NCBI GenBank assembly: GCA_964473525.1
Contig: CAYYPK010000003.1
Coordinates: 124,001-188,000, forward strand
Length of the DNA stretch: 64,000 nt
DNA from: GCA-2687025 sp964473525
Lineage (GTDB): Bacteria; Poribacteria; WGA-4E; GCA-2687025
Reading direction: 5' to 3'
Positions 16,877 through 26,335 of the stretch are shown here, piece by piece (the stretch's first letter is position 1; the number at the start of each line of letters is the position of its first letter). Position numbers and translations under genes: made by a program. The notes beneath the pieces are model-generated. The model saw only the letters and a list, made by a program, of their open reading frames with translations, ran no database searches and was not told where the DNA came from.

Positions 16877-18301
16877 ATGCCCGTACGGTCGAATCTTCTG
16901 CCTCCGCTGCTTCTGGCGGCCGCCGTGGCGCTGTGGAGTGGGTGCGACATGGGTGGCGCTCCCGCAGCACAGGCGCAGGCGCCGCCCTCCACCGCGACCA
17001 CGGAGGCGCCCTCGGATGTCCCAGCATCCACATCGCCACTGGTCGTCCCAGGCGTCGCGAGGGCGGCCGAGAGCGTCGGCATCCACGCCTACGTGGACGG
17101 CGCGGTCGCGCGCGTGGTCGCGCAGCCGGGCGATGTCGTGCGGGCCGGCGATCTGCTCCTGGAACTGCACAACCCTGAGCTCGTCCAGCTAGTGGCCGAG
17201 GCGCGCGCGAAGCTGGCGCAGGCCCAGGCCCTGGCGCGCGCCGCCGAACTGGACAGCCAGATGGCGGCGCTCGAGCTCACGACGTCGCTCGGGGAGTGGG
17301 AGGCGGACTACGAAGCTGCCGTCGCCTCTCTGGCCAACACTCGGTTCGAATCCACACGCACCATCCACGACCAGCAGCGCAATATGGCGTTCACGCTGTC
17401 CGACGTGGAACGCGGGCAGACCGACTTGGACCGCGCCAGGAATCAGTTGACCCACGCGCAGCTACAGCGGGAAGCGACCCAGGCGCGAGGGGCGTCGCTA
17501 GCGATCGGCCTGACCAAGGCGGAGCGCGAGAAACAACGCATGGAGGAGCTACAGGCGCAGAACTTCGCCTCTGCGAGTGCCGTCGAGGAGGCGCAACTGT
17601 CGCACGCGACCGCCGTGACCGCGAGCGAGGAGCACACCCAGGGCCTCGCCGCACGAGACGAGGACGTGAAGGCCGCGCTCGATGAAATCGCGTCTTCGGA
17701 ACGCCTCATCGCGATCTGGACGGACGCGCTCGGCCACGAGACGAAGTCCCTGGAGGCCGTCAGAGAAGGACGGAAGGCTCGCGAGCAGGAGGCGGAGTTG
17801 GCCGTGCGCAAGGCGGGCGTCCGTCGAGACGCGACGCGCGCCTTCGTCGACCTCGACGAGGAGAAGAGCGCACACACGGTGGCAGCGGCGGCGGCGGCTG
17901 TTGGGGCGGCTGAGGCTGCGGTGGCGGTGGCAGTGCAGCAGGTCGAGTGGCTGCGGGTTTCGGCGCCGGTGGACGGCGTTGTCGCCCAGGTGAACGTCTC
18001 CGCGGGCGAATTGGCGCGGTCGGGCAGAACGACGTACGCGTCGGAGGCTCCTCTCCTGACACTTGTCGACCCGGCGAGGCTCGTGGCAGAGGTGGCGCTT
18101 CCCACTTCACAGCTTCTGGGCGCCGGCCTTGGCAAGTCCGTACACGTGTCGCTACCGGGCGCTCCTGGATCGGTGGAGGCGAAGGTGTCGAGCGTGCGCC
18201 GTGAAGGTGGAACGGCAGGGATGTACGTCGTGACCATAGACCTGCCTCTAGATTCCCGCGGGATCGCCCCCGCCTCCGTGGTCCTCGTGCGGTTCGAATA
18301 G
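16877..18301 (+). CDS. HlyD/RND-type periplasmic adaptor lipoprotein
   Basis: ATG 16877 has CTCGGAGAAACG in front and opens a lipoprotein signal (LLLAAAVALWSGC), so the mature protein would be anchored through Cys at about residue 20. An earlier GTG at 16808 overlapping the nitrilase stop is possible but would bury the signal. The 474 residues show two halves of a lipoyl-like barrel-sandwich (AYVDGAVARVVAQPGDVVRAGDLLL, in pieces, and VSAPVDGVVAQVNVSAGEL). They flank a long coiled-coil hairpin of about 230 residues rich in Ala, Glu and Arg. It would link an inner-membrane transporter to an outer-membrane channel. No permease or TolC-like gene is adjacent, which is unusual. Confidence 0.82.
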   Translation: MPVRSNLLPPLLLAAAVALWSGCDMGGAPAAQAQAPPSTATTEAPSDVPASTSPLVVPGVARAAESVGIHAYVDGAVARVVAQPGDVVRAGDLLLELHNPELVQLVAEARAKLAQAQALARAAELDSQMAALELTTSLGEWEADYEAAVASLANTRFESTRTIHDQQRNMAFTLSDVERGQTDLDRARNQLTHAQLQREATQARGASLAIGLTKAEREKQRMEELQAQNFASASAVEEAQLSHATAVTASEEHTQGLAARDEDVKAALDEIASSERLIAIWTDALGHETKSLEAVREGRKAREQEAELAVRKAGVRRDATRAFVDLDEEKSAHTVAAAAAAVGAAEAAVAVAVQQVEWLRVSAPVDGVVAQVNVSAGELARSGRTTYASEAPLLTLVDPARLVAEVALPTSQLLGAGLGKSVHVSLPGAPGSVEAKVSSVRREGGTAGMYVVTIDLPLDSRGIAPASVVLVRFE

Positions 18302-18331
18302 CCAGCCCGTTGGGTGCCGCGCCCACCGAGT

Positions 18332-18348
18332 GTCGGGTAATGCCCGAC
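18332..18348 (+). terminator. hairpin after the HlyD-like gene
   Basis: A perfect 6-base inverted repeat (GTCGGG/CCCGAC) encloses TAATG, 30 bases after the stop of the adaptor gene. No T-run follows, so it is a weak terminator candidate only. Confidence 0.3.
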
Positions 18349-18461
18349 GCCGACGCCAACTATTTCCACCGTATGCCCGACAGACAGACGTTGCTGACGG
18401 CGGTATTCTTGTGTAGTTGCGGGGGCGGTTGCCGCTCTCGCGTTCACGTGGGAACCAACGT

Positions 18462-18578
18462 ATGCGACTTTCTGGCGCGGGCACATGGCTCGTTCGGCAC
18501 ATCTCTGAGTTGCGCTATGTGATCGGTATCACCGTGTTCGGCGTGACGATTATCGTCCTCCGTTCGTGGATGTCCTGA
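18462..18578 (+). CDS. possible 38-residue single-span membrane protein
   Basis: In the 436-base gap before the beta-lactamase-like gene, an ATG with GGGAA eight bases upstream opens a short frame. It encodes a basic start (MRLSGAGTWLVRHISELR) followed by a hydrophobic run (YVIGITVFGVTIIVLRSW). This is the layout of a small inner-membrane protein with the N-terminus inside. Short frames with a hydrophobic run can arise by chance, but the ribosome-binding site and the charge distribution favour a real gene. The rest of the gap shows nothing I can name. Confidence 0.35.
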   Translation: MRLSGAGTWLVRHISELRYVIGITVFGVTIIVLRSWMS

Positions 18579-18737
18579 ACCACCGCGCGGCCCTGCTTCT
18601 CGTCAAGGACGTATCGGCGCGCCCGGCTTCGACCTCGGACATCCCTCGACGCCGCAACGCGGCGTACGCGTCGCTCCATCGATTGCACCCAGATCAATAC
18701 ATCCGTACAGTAGGCGCGAATACAGGCCACGACTGGT

Positions 18738-20207
18738 GTGTCCGTGATCGCGGCGATGGTCACGGTGGCGACGTTCGCCGGCGCGGCGGCTGTCGAGGAG
18801 GTCTGTGTGCTACAGCTAGACGGATCCCGCATCGGGCTCATGCGTGTGCGGGAATCCGTGAAGGCGATTGCTGAGAAGGCGGGCGTCACGGGGCTATCGT
18901 TCGCCATCATTGGCGACGGCCAGATGGCAGACGTGTCCGCCCTCGGCTACCGTGACGCCAGCGCGCGAACTCCCGTGGACACGGACACGGTTTTCTCGGC
19001 GGCCTCGCTTGCCAAGCCGGTCTTCGCCTACCTCGTCATGGCGCTCGCGGAAGACGGCGTCCTTGAGCTGGACCGTCCGCTCGTGGAGTACCTCCCGATT
19101 CCGCTGCACGATGACCCAGCGTACGAGGATCTCGCGGACGACCTGCGGTACGAACGCATCACGCCCCGCATGGCGCTCAGCCATACCACGGGCTTCCCAA
19201 ACTGGCGGTGGTTCGAGGACGACGGACGACTCAGAATTCGGGTCGATCCTGGCGCCCGCTTCGGGTACTCCGGCGAAGGCTTTGCGCTGCTACAGAAGGC
19301 CGTTGAGCAGACCACGGGGACCGGTCTCCAGCAATTGGCGCAGGAGCGCGTCTTCGGGCCGCTGGGGATGACGCGCACCAGCTATGTCTGGCGCGACGAG
19401 TTCTCCGAGAACTATGCTCGGCCGCACGACGAGTTCGGTCGTGTCAGGAACCATCCAAAGATGAAGCGCGCTGGCGCCGCAGGTTCGTTGCTCACAACTG
19501 CTGGTGACTATTCGCGGTTCCTCGTACGGTTCCTACAGGCCGAATCTCGTGGAGTAGAAGCCGTTGGCGAGATGCTGCGACCGCACGTTGCGATAACCTC
19601 TCGCCGCATTGCCGGTCCTGGCGCGTGGCAGGGCATTGAGGGCGACCGCGGGGTCGATCTGGCATGGGGTCTCGGCTGGGGCCGGTTTGATTGCGACGTC
19701 GGGCGGGCGTTCTTCCATTACGGGAAGGATCCGGGACAGGCGTATGCCGTCGCGTTCGTGGAGCGCGGCGTCGGAATCACACTGCTCTCGAACAGCCAAA
19801 ACCTCGAAGGCGTGGCGCGAGAGATAGTCAAGACCGCCATCGGCGACACCTACTCGCCGTTCGACTGGATTGGGTATGTTCCGTTCGATCCGGCCAGCAG
19901 GCGTGAGCCGCCGCCGGAGCCAGTCGCTGTCGGGGTACCTGTTGCCACGCTGCGACGGTACGTGGGCGTGTATTTCGTGGGCACGGAGTTCAACGGGGCT
20001 GAGGTGCGCGTGCGTCTCGTCGATGGCGAACTGAGAGTCGCCATCGGGGACGCGGACGAATCCCCGCTGCTGCCAGAGTCAGAGACGCGCTTCTTCATCA
20101 CGCACGAGCATTACCGGCTCGTCTTCACGCCAGACGCGTCGGGGGCCCGCGCAAGTCTTGTCTTCGACAGCCACGGCGAGCGCGTCCAGACAACCAGAAT
20201 CGAGTAA
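18738..20207 (+). CDS. serine hydrolase, class C beta-lactamase fold
   Basis: The 489-residue protein starts at GTG 18738 with a short hydrophobic leader (IAAMVTVATFAGAAA) that could be a signal peptide. The beta-lactamase/penicillin-binding-type motifs are present: SLAK (Ser90-Lys93) as SxxK, FGYSGEG (Tyr177) as YxN-like with Gly in the third place, and HYG (327-329) near the end of the core. Residues about 385-489 form an extra C-terminal beta domain of the kind attached to many esterase/D-aminopeptidase members. It could be an esterase, a D-peptidase or a transacylase; true beta-lactamase activity is less likely. It stands alone. Confidence 0.83.
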   Translation: MSVIAAMVTVATFAGAAAVEEVCVLQLDGSRIGLMRVRESVKAIAEKAGVTGLSFAIIGDGQMADVSALGYRDASARTPVDTDTVFSAASLAKPVFAYLVMALAEDGVLELDRPLVEYLPIPLHDDPAYEDLADDLRYERITPRMALSHTTGFPNWRWFEDDGRLRIRVDPGARFGYSGEGFALLQKAVEQTTGTGLQQLAQERVFGPLGMTRTSYVWRDEFSENYARPHDEFGRVRNHPKMKRAGAAGSLLTTAGDYSRFLVRFLQAESRGVEAVGEMLRPHVAITSRRIAGPGAWQGIEGDRGVDLAWGLGWGRFDCDVGRAFFHYGKDPGQAYAVAFVERGVGITLLSNSQNLEGVAREIVKTAIGDTYSPFDWIGYVPFDPASRREPPPEPVAVGVPVATLRRYVGVYFVGTEFNGAEVRVRLVDGELRVAIGDADESPLLPESETRFFITHEHYRLVFTPDASGARASLVFDSHGERVQTTRIE

Positions 20208-20337
20208 CACGCGGCTCGTCTGGCCGCGGAGCCTCACGCTACGCGCGGCCCGCGACTCACCTGCACCCCGGCATGTCTCGTGCTACCGTATCTTCACGTA
20301 GAGCGCCTCAACAGTCGTGATCCGTGAGAAGACGCCC

Positions 20338-20784
20338 ATGAGCGACCACCATCGCGACGCGCCACGCACGCTGGTGACCGTCGCCACCTACACCCAGGCT
20401 TTGGAGGCGCGGGTCGCCCTCACGCGGCTGGAGGAATCTGGCATCGAGGCGTTCCTGGCGGATGAGAACCTCGTCACGATGAACTGGATGTGGTCCAACG
20501 CCGTCGGCGGAGTGAAGCTGCAGGTGCACGGCTCCGATGCCGAGCGCGCGGGTGATCTGCTGGCCCTCGACGTGTCGGCTGACACGCCCTCACCGGCTCC
20601 TGAGGACTCCGACCCCGATGAAGCTTGCCCCGTCTGCGGGTCGGAACGGGTAGGCAGGGAGCGGTACCGCCGTAGGCTGGTCTACGTGTCGTGGCTACTC
20701 CTGAGCGTGCCGCTCCCATTCCTGCGCCGCAGCCACCGGTGCCAGGAGTGCGGCTTGCGCTGGAAGCCCCAGCCCGTAAGATAG
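20338..20784 (+). CDS. DUF2007 protein with zinc-ribbon and membrane segment
   Basis: The 148-residue protein starts at ATG 20338 (GAGAAG upstream); a GTG 21 bases earlier is a weaker choice. Residues about 15-75 match the DUF2007 'putative signal transducing' fold (VTVATYTQALEARVALTRLE through VGGVKLQVHGSD), which is related to PII-like small domains. A CPVC and a CQEC pair, separated by a hydrophobic stretch (VYVSWLLLSVPLPFL), could form a zinc ribbon interrupted by a membrane or buried helix. Its role is unknown. It stands alone between the hydrolase and fucosidase genes. Confidence 0.75.
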   Translation: MSDHHRDAPRTLVTVATYTQALEARVALTRLEESGIEAFLADENLVTMNWMWSNAVGGVKLQVHGSDAERAGDLLALDVSADTPSPAPEDSDPDEACPVCGSERVGRERYRRRLVYVSWLLLSVPLPFLRRSHRCQECGLRWKPQPVR

Positions 20785-20895
20785 GCTAGGCACGGCGACC
20801 CGGCCCGTCTCCTGGACAGTCAGACACACATCACGCCCGCGCGCCGCCTCGGCGTCGCAGCGCCACGCGACGGGCCTCTACGGAGCATACCACCC

Positions 20896-22284
20896 ATGCC
20901 AGCATTTCAGGGCACGGCCGAATCACTCAAGGCGTATCGGTGCCCAGACTGGTTCCGGGACGCCAAGTTCGGGATCTACGTGCACTGGGGCGTGTATTCC
21001 GTGCCCGCGCAGGGCGAGTGGTACGCGAGGAACATGTACATCCCGGGCCAGGCCGCATACGACCATCACACGCGGACGTATGGCCACCCGTCGACGTTCG
21101 GGTACAAGGACCTGATCCCGCTGTGGCGCGCCGAGAAGTTCGATCCCGATCGCCTCGTCGGCCTCTTCAAGGACGCCGGGGCGCGGTACTTCACGCCGTG
21201 CGCGATCCACCACGACAACTTCGACCTGTGGAACTCCAAACATCACCGCTGGAACTCGGTGAACATGGGCCCCGAGCAGGACATCACGGGACTGTGGCGA
21301 ACGGCGACGCTGAAGCACGGTCTGCGGTGGGGCGTCACGACGCACCTGGAGCGCACGTACAGCTGGTTCAACGTGAACAAGGGCGCCGATAGGGAAGGCC
21401 CGCATGCCGGTGTCCCGTACGACGGCGCCGACCCCGCCCTCGCGGATTTCTACATCGAGGCTCACGAGGACACCGACCTCCGTCACCCGCTGAATCCCCC
21501 CGCGTCGTGGCGCGCGGAGTGGGCGCGCAGGATCAAGGATCTCATCGACAACTACCAGCCCGATCGCCTGTACCTCGACGGCGCGATACCGTTCCAGGGC
21601 GACGACGACGCGCGCACGGGCATGGAGCTGATGGCGTACTACTACAACCGGAACCAGGAGTGGCACGGGGGGCGGCAGGAATGCGTGATGTGCATCAAGG
21701 ACCACGCCGACCACGGCACGTACATCCCCGGCGTCGCGACGCAGGACATGGAGCGCAGCCTCGCGGGCGACCTGCTCGAGGAGCCGTGGCAGACGGACAC
21801 GTCCATCGGGCCGTGGGGCTATCACACGGGAGCGCCGTATCGCCCCGTGCGCGACATGATCCGCGAGCTGATAGACATCGTCAGCAAGAACGGCAACATG
21901 CTGCTGAACGTCCCGCCACGCGCGGACGGCACGCTCGACTCCGAGACGGAGACGATCCTGCGGGACATCGGGGCGTGGATGCGCGTGAACGGCGAGGGGA
22001 TTTACGAGACGCGGCCCTGGCACACGTACGGCGACGGCTCGCTGCGCTTCACGACGAAGGGCGACACGCTGTATGCCTTCGAATTGGAGTGGCCAGGCGA
22101 GCGCCGCACGTTGGACGTGCCGATTTCGCGAGCTGACGGCTCACACCGAGCCGTGGCGACCGTGGGCCTGCTGGGCCATCCGGGCGACCTGGAATGGGCG
22201 CAGCATGGCGGCCGCCTCGCGATCACGCTGCCGCCACGCCAACCGTCGGAGCATCTGGCCGCGTTCCGCATCGACTTTAGGTAA
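20896..22284 (+). CDS. alpha-L-fucosidase, GH29
   Basis: The 462-residue protein begins with the characteristic GH29 front (WFRDAKFGIYVHWGVYSVP at 19-37) and has the CAIHHDNFDLWNS segment that lines the active site. Asp228 in DRLYLDGAIPF is the expected nucleophile. The C-terminal 90 residues form the usual beta-sandwich. There is no signal peptide, so it probably acts in the cytoplasm on imported fucosyl oligosaccharides, or is exported by another route. Fucosidases are common in bacteria that feed on algal or sponge/mucin-type glycans. The gene overlaps the end of the convergent kinase-fold gene by 8 bases. Confidence 0.92.
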   Translation: MPAFQGTAESLKAYRCPDWFRDAKFGIYVHWGVYSVPAQGEWYARNMYIPGQAAYDHHTRTYGHPSTFGYKDLIPLWRAEKFDPDRLVGLFKDAGARYFTPCAIHHDNFDLWNSKHHRWNSVNMGPEQDITGLWRTATLKHGLRWGVTTHLERTYSWFNVNKGADREGPHAGVPYDGADPALADFYIEAHEDTDLRHPLNPPASWRAEWARRIKDLIDNYQPDRLYLDGAIPFQGDDDARTGMELMAYYYNRNQEWHGGRQECVMCIKDHADHGTYIPGVATQDMERSLAGDLLEEPWQTDTSIGPWGYHTGAPYRPVRDMIRELIDIVSKNGNMLLNVPPRADGTLDSETETILRDIGAWMRVNGEGIYETRPWHTYGDGSLRFTTKGDTLYAFELEWPGERRTLDVPISRADGSHRAVATVGLLGHPGDLEWAQHGGRLAITLPPRQPSEHLAAFRIDFR

Positions 22285-23212
22285 GTCGATCCACGGTTAT
22301 CTTCAGGGCTGTCTTCACCCACTCGTACAGCAGCGGATCCTCGAACTCCACGCTCTCGCCCCAGAAGATGGCGGAGTACGCGTAGTAGATGTTCAGTATG
22401 TCCATGAGCTCATCGCCGCCGCGGAACTTGAGGTGCGCTCGCAGGAAGTCCGCGTCGTGGCGGGTGAACCCGTCGTCCAGGATGAGATAGTTCAGGGCGC
22501 CGCAGAGATCCAGCCTGTTGTCGCCGACAACCGCGAGGATACTGTAGTCCATGACCGCGGCGATGTTGTTCTCCTCGCCGACGAGCACGTTCGCGGGCCA
22601 GAAGTCGTTGTGGACAAGCTTCTTGTCCTCGCAGTCGAGACTCGCCGGGATCTGCTCACGGAGATAGTCGACAACGACGTCGAAACCCTCGACGTCAGCG
22701 GTTAGCCTCTCACGAGACTTCTCGAGCGCCTCGTCAAGCTTGGCGAGCAGGTACTCGGGCCAGGACTTCGTGTTGAGCATATCCTCGCGTTCGACGTAGT
22801 CGCCGAGCGCCTGCCGAGGCATGTCGACGGTGCCCAGCTCGTACGCGGCGTCGAGGAAGGCGAGGAGGATCGTCTGCCGGTCCTGAGGCGTCGCCTTGGC
22901 GCACGCCTGCGCCATGGGCGTGCCGTGTAGCCGCTTTTCGACGGTGTAAGGGGTGCCGTCGCACGTGCGAATCTCCTTGATCCGCGGCGTATCGAACGAG
23001 AGGCTGCGTCTGGCGAGCACGCCATGGACGCGCTTGAGCTTCTCGAGGTACGCCTCGTCTCCGCCGGGGTATATCTTGAATATCTCGGTGTCGGATTTGG
23101 CGAAGACGTGGCCCTCGCCGCCCTTGCCCAGCAGCTCCGGCTCGTCGACCCCTTCGTGCTCCAGGACGGCCTGCACTTCGTCGGGATACGTTACCTCTTC
23201 GGTGTTGTCCAT
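22277..23212 (-). CDS. aminoglycoside/choline kinase-fold phosphotransferase
   Basis: The 311-residue protein carries the APH-type kinase signature: a glycine-rich loop (LLGKGGEGHVFAKS), a Lys in EIFKIYPGG, the catalytic loop LVHNDFWPANVLV (Asp as catalytic base, Asn as metal ligand) and the metal Asp in VMDYS. Such enzymes phosphorylate small hydroxyl compounds (aminoglycosides, choline, homoserine, sugars); the substrate is not evident. It starts 3 bases after the stop of the LamG protein gene and is thus the last gene of a three-gene unit. No resistance role should be assumed. Confidence 0.82.
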   Translation of the reverse strand: MDNTEEVTYPDEVQAVLEHEGVDEPELLGKGGEGHVFAKSDTEIFKIYPGGDEAYLEKLKRVHGVLARRSLSFDTPRIKEIRTCDGTPYTVEKRLHGTPMAQACAKATPQDRQTILLAFLDAAYELGTVDMPRQALGDYVEREDMLNTKSWPEYLLAKLDEALEKSRERLTADVEGFDVVVDYLREQIPASLDCEDKKLVHNDFWPANVLVGEENNIAAVMDYSILAVVGDNRLDLCGALNYLILDDGFTRHDADFLRAHLKFRGGDELMDILNIYYAYSAIFWGESVEFEDPLLYEWVKTALKITVDRLT

Positions 23213-23215
23213 GCG

Positions 23216-25336
23216 CTAGTCCTCCGTGAGTGGGCCGACGTCGTAGAACATGGGCGTGTCGACGTCCACGTCGTCGAGATGGAACTGTCGCTCGCTGTGA
23301 ATCTGCGAGTTCGCTTCGTAAGGCTCCAACAGAAGTTCGTGCCGGTCGCCCGGCTCCGCGTGCGCGGCGGGCAACTCCTCACCGTCCATCCACACGTAGC
23401 GAGCAACCAAAATGCGGCCCGATGGGACATCGCCCGAGTGGACCTGCTCGACATCATACTCGAAAGCCGACCACGCGCGCTTGTATGCGCTCTGCGACGG
23501 GTCAGGCATGTCGGGAGTGGCGATGAGCCGGGCCGTCGCCGACGACGCAGCAACGCTGCGTCTGGCCGAGACCCGGGCGGCGTAGGCACGGTAATTCGCG
23601 AGGGCTTCGTCGGCATCCAGCGCGCGCGCGTAGATCGCGACGCCCTCAACGCGTCCGCGCCACGGCGGCGTGCCGCCCGCTTCTGCAACACCACCGAAGA
23701 CCAGAGGCGTCCCGACCGGCTCGGACAGCGGAGCGGGATGTGCCGAGAATTCGCTCGTGAACGCCCCGTTCGTATACACCCGCACAACGTCGTCGGCGTA
23801 GGTCATGACGACGTGGCGCGCGACACCGGTCTCGACAGGCGCGCCGCGAGTTCCGCCACGTCCCACGGCGTAGAGGAACCGATCCGCATCCTGCCAGAGG
23901 CCGTAGACGCCCGGCAGAGCGACGATGGGCGCCGCCGCGGGAACGCTGGTCGCGCCTGCGGTGACCCACGCTTCGAGAGTCGCTCCATCCGCGTGCGCGA
24001 GAATGGGCAGCACCTGCTCGGACACGCCGTGCGTGTGGTAAGCGCCGCCCTCCAAGCGCATCGCGCCGCTTCGCGTGTGGCGGACGTGACCGCGCGGGGT
24101 GGGGTGACCGCCGACCGCAGCGATGGGCTCGCCAGCCGCGTTGAAGGTCCGCGGCGCCACATGCGCGGTTTCCCAGACATACACGAGTCCGTCCTTGCGG
24201 GAGGGCCAGTCCCGAGGTATCTGCTGGCCAATCGACAGCGGCCCGTCGCTAGCTCCCGCCGCCAGCCCCAAGGGCGACACGGTTACGTCGGCCTCGGTCT
24301 CCTCCACCCACAGGTGGTGTGTGGCTGCGCCGCGGGCCGCGGGAGTCCACCTCTGGCGCGTCCAGTCGTAGACGCCGACAACGTGACGCTGGGGCTCGAA
24401 TTCGCGAATGCCCGCGCCGTAGAAGCTCGCCGTCATGAAGTTCCGGTGCGTGGACCACTCCGTGTACGTGAACTCGCGGTAGGGCGCCAGAGGCGGGATG
24501 CTCGCGTTGGTGACTGGGTCGTAGAAGAGCCTGCGATGCGGGCCGTCCAGCCATAGGAAGCGTTCTGGATGCGCCGGATCCTGGCTGACAGACACGTTGC
24601 AGTATCCTCCGCCCCGATTCTCGATGATGCGGACGAGCGCGTCGTCCGTGTCGTTAGGGCGCAATTCCGCCCATATCCAGCCTGGTTGCGCGGTGCTCAT
24701 GTAACGGCCGTCGCGCGAGCGGCCGCCGCGAAGCGCGTACCCACGCACCAACGTGGCGCGCTCGCCAACGGGCCGCGTCTCTCCTCGGGCCACCTTGCGG
24801 ATATACGTGTCGCCGCGGACGTTCGCGCTGTTCTCCCACCGCGTGCTGACATAGATGATGTACTCGTCGCCCGTCTCGGGCTGAATCCACCATCTGGGGT
24901 CGTATCCAGCGCCTATACGGGCTGCCTCTCCTCCGCCCTCCTCGAGTCGGCAGACGCAGATGTGGCGGCCGTCGTGGTAGACGACGCGTGTGCCATCGGG
25001 GCTTATCGACGGGTCGCCGATCCACGTGTGGGCGTCCGTGCGGACGAGCGCGGGATCGAGGGGCTCGCGGGAGAAGTCCACGAGCCAAAGCGCGCCCCGA
25101 TGGCCTTCAGTGCCTGCCCAGTGCGGTCCCGCGTGCAGTATGACCATCTTCGCCGCGCGGCCCCTGAACAGCTCTGAGGCTCCCACGGCGTCGAGCAGCA
25201 CTTCGGGGCGCGGCGGATCCTGGGCCCGCGCGTGGAGTTCGCCTTCGTCTATCGGCCGTGTTGGGAACGCGCTGGCGGAGAAGGCGGCGAGCAGCAGCAG
25301 GGCGCCGCAGAGCCGCGACAGGTTCGTGGATCGCAT
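23216..25336 (-). CDS. secreted TolB-like/LamG-domain protein
   Basis: The 706-residue protein has a signal peptide (LCGALLLLAAFSASAFP). Residues about 40-330 contain propeller-like repeats (DPSISPDGTRVVYHDGRH, GGRSRDGRYMSTAQPGW). Residues about 440-600 form a LamG/concanavalin domain (ADGATLEAWVTAG ... VVRVYTNGAFTSEF ... RVEGVAIYARALDADEAL), and about 100 residues follow that resemble monooxygenase-like beta repeats. It is probably an exported carbohydrate- or matrix-binding protein. The gene lies 25 bases after the amidohydrolase gene and 3 bases before the kinase gene, so the three probably share one message. It lacks the Trp tail of the other secreted proteins here. Confidence 0.75.
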   Translation of the reverse strand: MRSTNLSRLCGALLLLAAFSASAFPTRPIDEGELHARAQDPPRPEVLLDAVGASELFRGRAAKMVILHAGPHWAGTEGHRGALWLVDFSREPLDPALVRTDAHTWIGDPSISPDGTRVVYHDGRHICVCRLEEGGGEAARIGAGYDPRWWIQPETGDEYIIYVSTRWENSANVRGDTYIRKVARGETRPVGERATLVRGYALRGGRSRDGRYMSTAQPGWIWAELRPNDTDDALVRIIENRGGGYCNVSVSQDPAHPERFLWLDGPHRRLFYDPVTNASIPPLAPYREFTYTEWSTHRNFMTASFYGAGIREFEPQRHVVGVYDWTRQRWTPAARGAATHHLWVEETEADVTVSPLGLAAGASDGPLSIGQQIPRDWPSRKDGLVYVWETAHVAPRTFNAAGEPIAAVGGHPTPRGHVRHTRSGAMRLEGGAYHTHGVSEQVLPILAHADGATLEAWVTAGATSVPAAAPIVALPGVYGLWQDADRFLYAVGRGGTRGAPVETGVARHVVMTYADDVVRVYTNGAFTSEFSAHPAPLSEPVGTPLVFGGVAEAGGTPPWRGRVEGVAIYARALDADEALANYRAYAARVSARRSVAASSATARLIATPDMPDPSQSAYKRAWSAFEYDVEQVHSGDVPSGRILVARYVWMDGEELPAAHAEPGDRHELLLEPYEANSQIHSERQFHLDDVDVDTPMFYDVGPLTED

Positions 25337-25361
25337 GGACGTCGGTCTGCTCCGGGGAGGC

Positions 25362-26231
25362 TCAGTCGAGGCCGAGCAGGCTCAAGCTGTCGCGCTCGAA
25401 CACCTCGTCGAGGCGGTCGTAACTCACGCGGGGGAGTTTGGTGCCTTCGAGCATGTCGTTGAGGGAGAGGAGCTCACCGTACGACTCGGCCGGAGTCGTA
25501 ACCGCGTAGTCGCTGCCGAAGAGCACCTTGTGCCAGACGGCATACTCCTGGACGAGCATGAGCGAGTTGTACAGCTGCCACGGCCGGTAGAAGAGGGCGC
25601 TGATGTCCGCGAACACGTTCGGGTGCTTGCGGATCGTGACGACCGTCTCGCCCTCCCACGGGTGGCCGAGGTGCGCGATGACCATCTTCAGGTCGGGGAA
25701 ACGTGTCGCCACCTCGTCAATGAGGTACGGCCGCGTGTACTTGAGCGGCGAGTCGCGAACGAAGGTGGTCCCCATGTGGTACAGGATGGGCAGGCCAAGC
25801 GTCTGACAGCGCGCGTACAGAGCGTCGAGGCGGCGGTCGGTCGGATCGAAGTTGGCATAGATCGGGCCGAGTTTCACGCCTCGCAAGCCAAGGTCCGTGT
25901 GTCCTCTCTCGAACTGGTCGAAGAAGTCGTCGTCGTGCGGATCGACGCTGAGAAAGCCGATGAGCTTGTTGGGCGCCCGCGCGACGAACTCGGCGACGAA
26001 TTCGTCCGGGACGTAGATGCCCGTGTGGCGACCCTTGATGCCGAAGACAACGCAGCGATCAACCGGCTCCATCGCGGCCATGTACCGATCGAAGTAGGAG
26101 CTCGTGTCGCCCGCCGAGGCCGCGCCGCCCACCGTGACGGGTTCGACGCGCATGCGCCGCGCGTCCGCGAGGAAGTCCGGCGAGCAGTGCAGCGCGTCGT
26201 CGACGGCGTGCGTGTGGATGTCTATGCGCAA
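25362..26231 (-). CDS. amidohydrolase family 2 metal-dependent hydrolase
   Basis: The 289-residue TIM-barrel protein shows the amidohydrolase_2 (ACMSD/gamma-resorcylate decarboxylase) metal and active-site residues: DIHTHAVD at the start, LYHMGTT, AHLGHPWEGE and LFGSDYAV. Family members decarboxylate or hydrolyse aromatic acids and lactones; the substrate is unknown. It is the first gene of a likely operon with the LamG protein and the kinase-fold protein. Length and residues are normal. The start MRIDIHTH leaves no room for an earlier one. Confidence 0.87.
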   Translation of the reverse strand: MRIDIHTHAVDDALHCSPDFLADARRMRVEPVTVGGAASAGDTSSYFDRYMAAMEPVDRCVVFGIKGRHTGIYVPDEFVAEFVARAPNKLIGFLSVDPHDDDFFDQFERGHTDLGLRGVKLGPIYANFDPTDRRLDALYARCQTLGLPILYHMGTTFVRDSPLKYTRPYLIDEVATRFPDLKMVIAHLGHPWEGETVVTIRKHPNVFADISALFYRPWQLYNSLMLVQEYAVWHKVLFGSDYAVTTPAESYGELLSLNDMLEGTKLPRVSYDRLDEVFERDSLSLLGLD

Positions 26232-26335
26232 CGGGCGGATTCCTCTCCTCTTGCGGCGTTCTCACGGCGGCGCGGGCGCGGGGATGGCTGAGAACGGGGC
26301 GATGCGCGCCGCCTCCACGGAGCTCCGCGCGCGCC

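Noticed and set aside
17344..17353. GGTTCGAATCC-like sequence resembling a tRNA T-arm
   Set aside because: No cloverleaf can be drawn around it and it lies inside the HlyD-like coding frame.
20923..22023. 366-codon frame antisense to the fucosidase gene
   Set aside because: It mirrors the codon periodicity of the fucosidase and has no family features.
23024..26291. Plus-strand open frames opposite the LamG and amidohydrolase genes
   Set aside because: They are antisense shadows with skewed Arg/Val/His composition and no recognisable domain.
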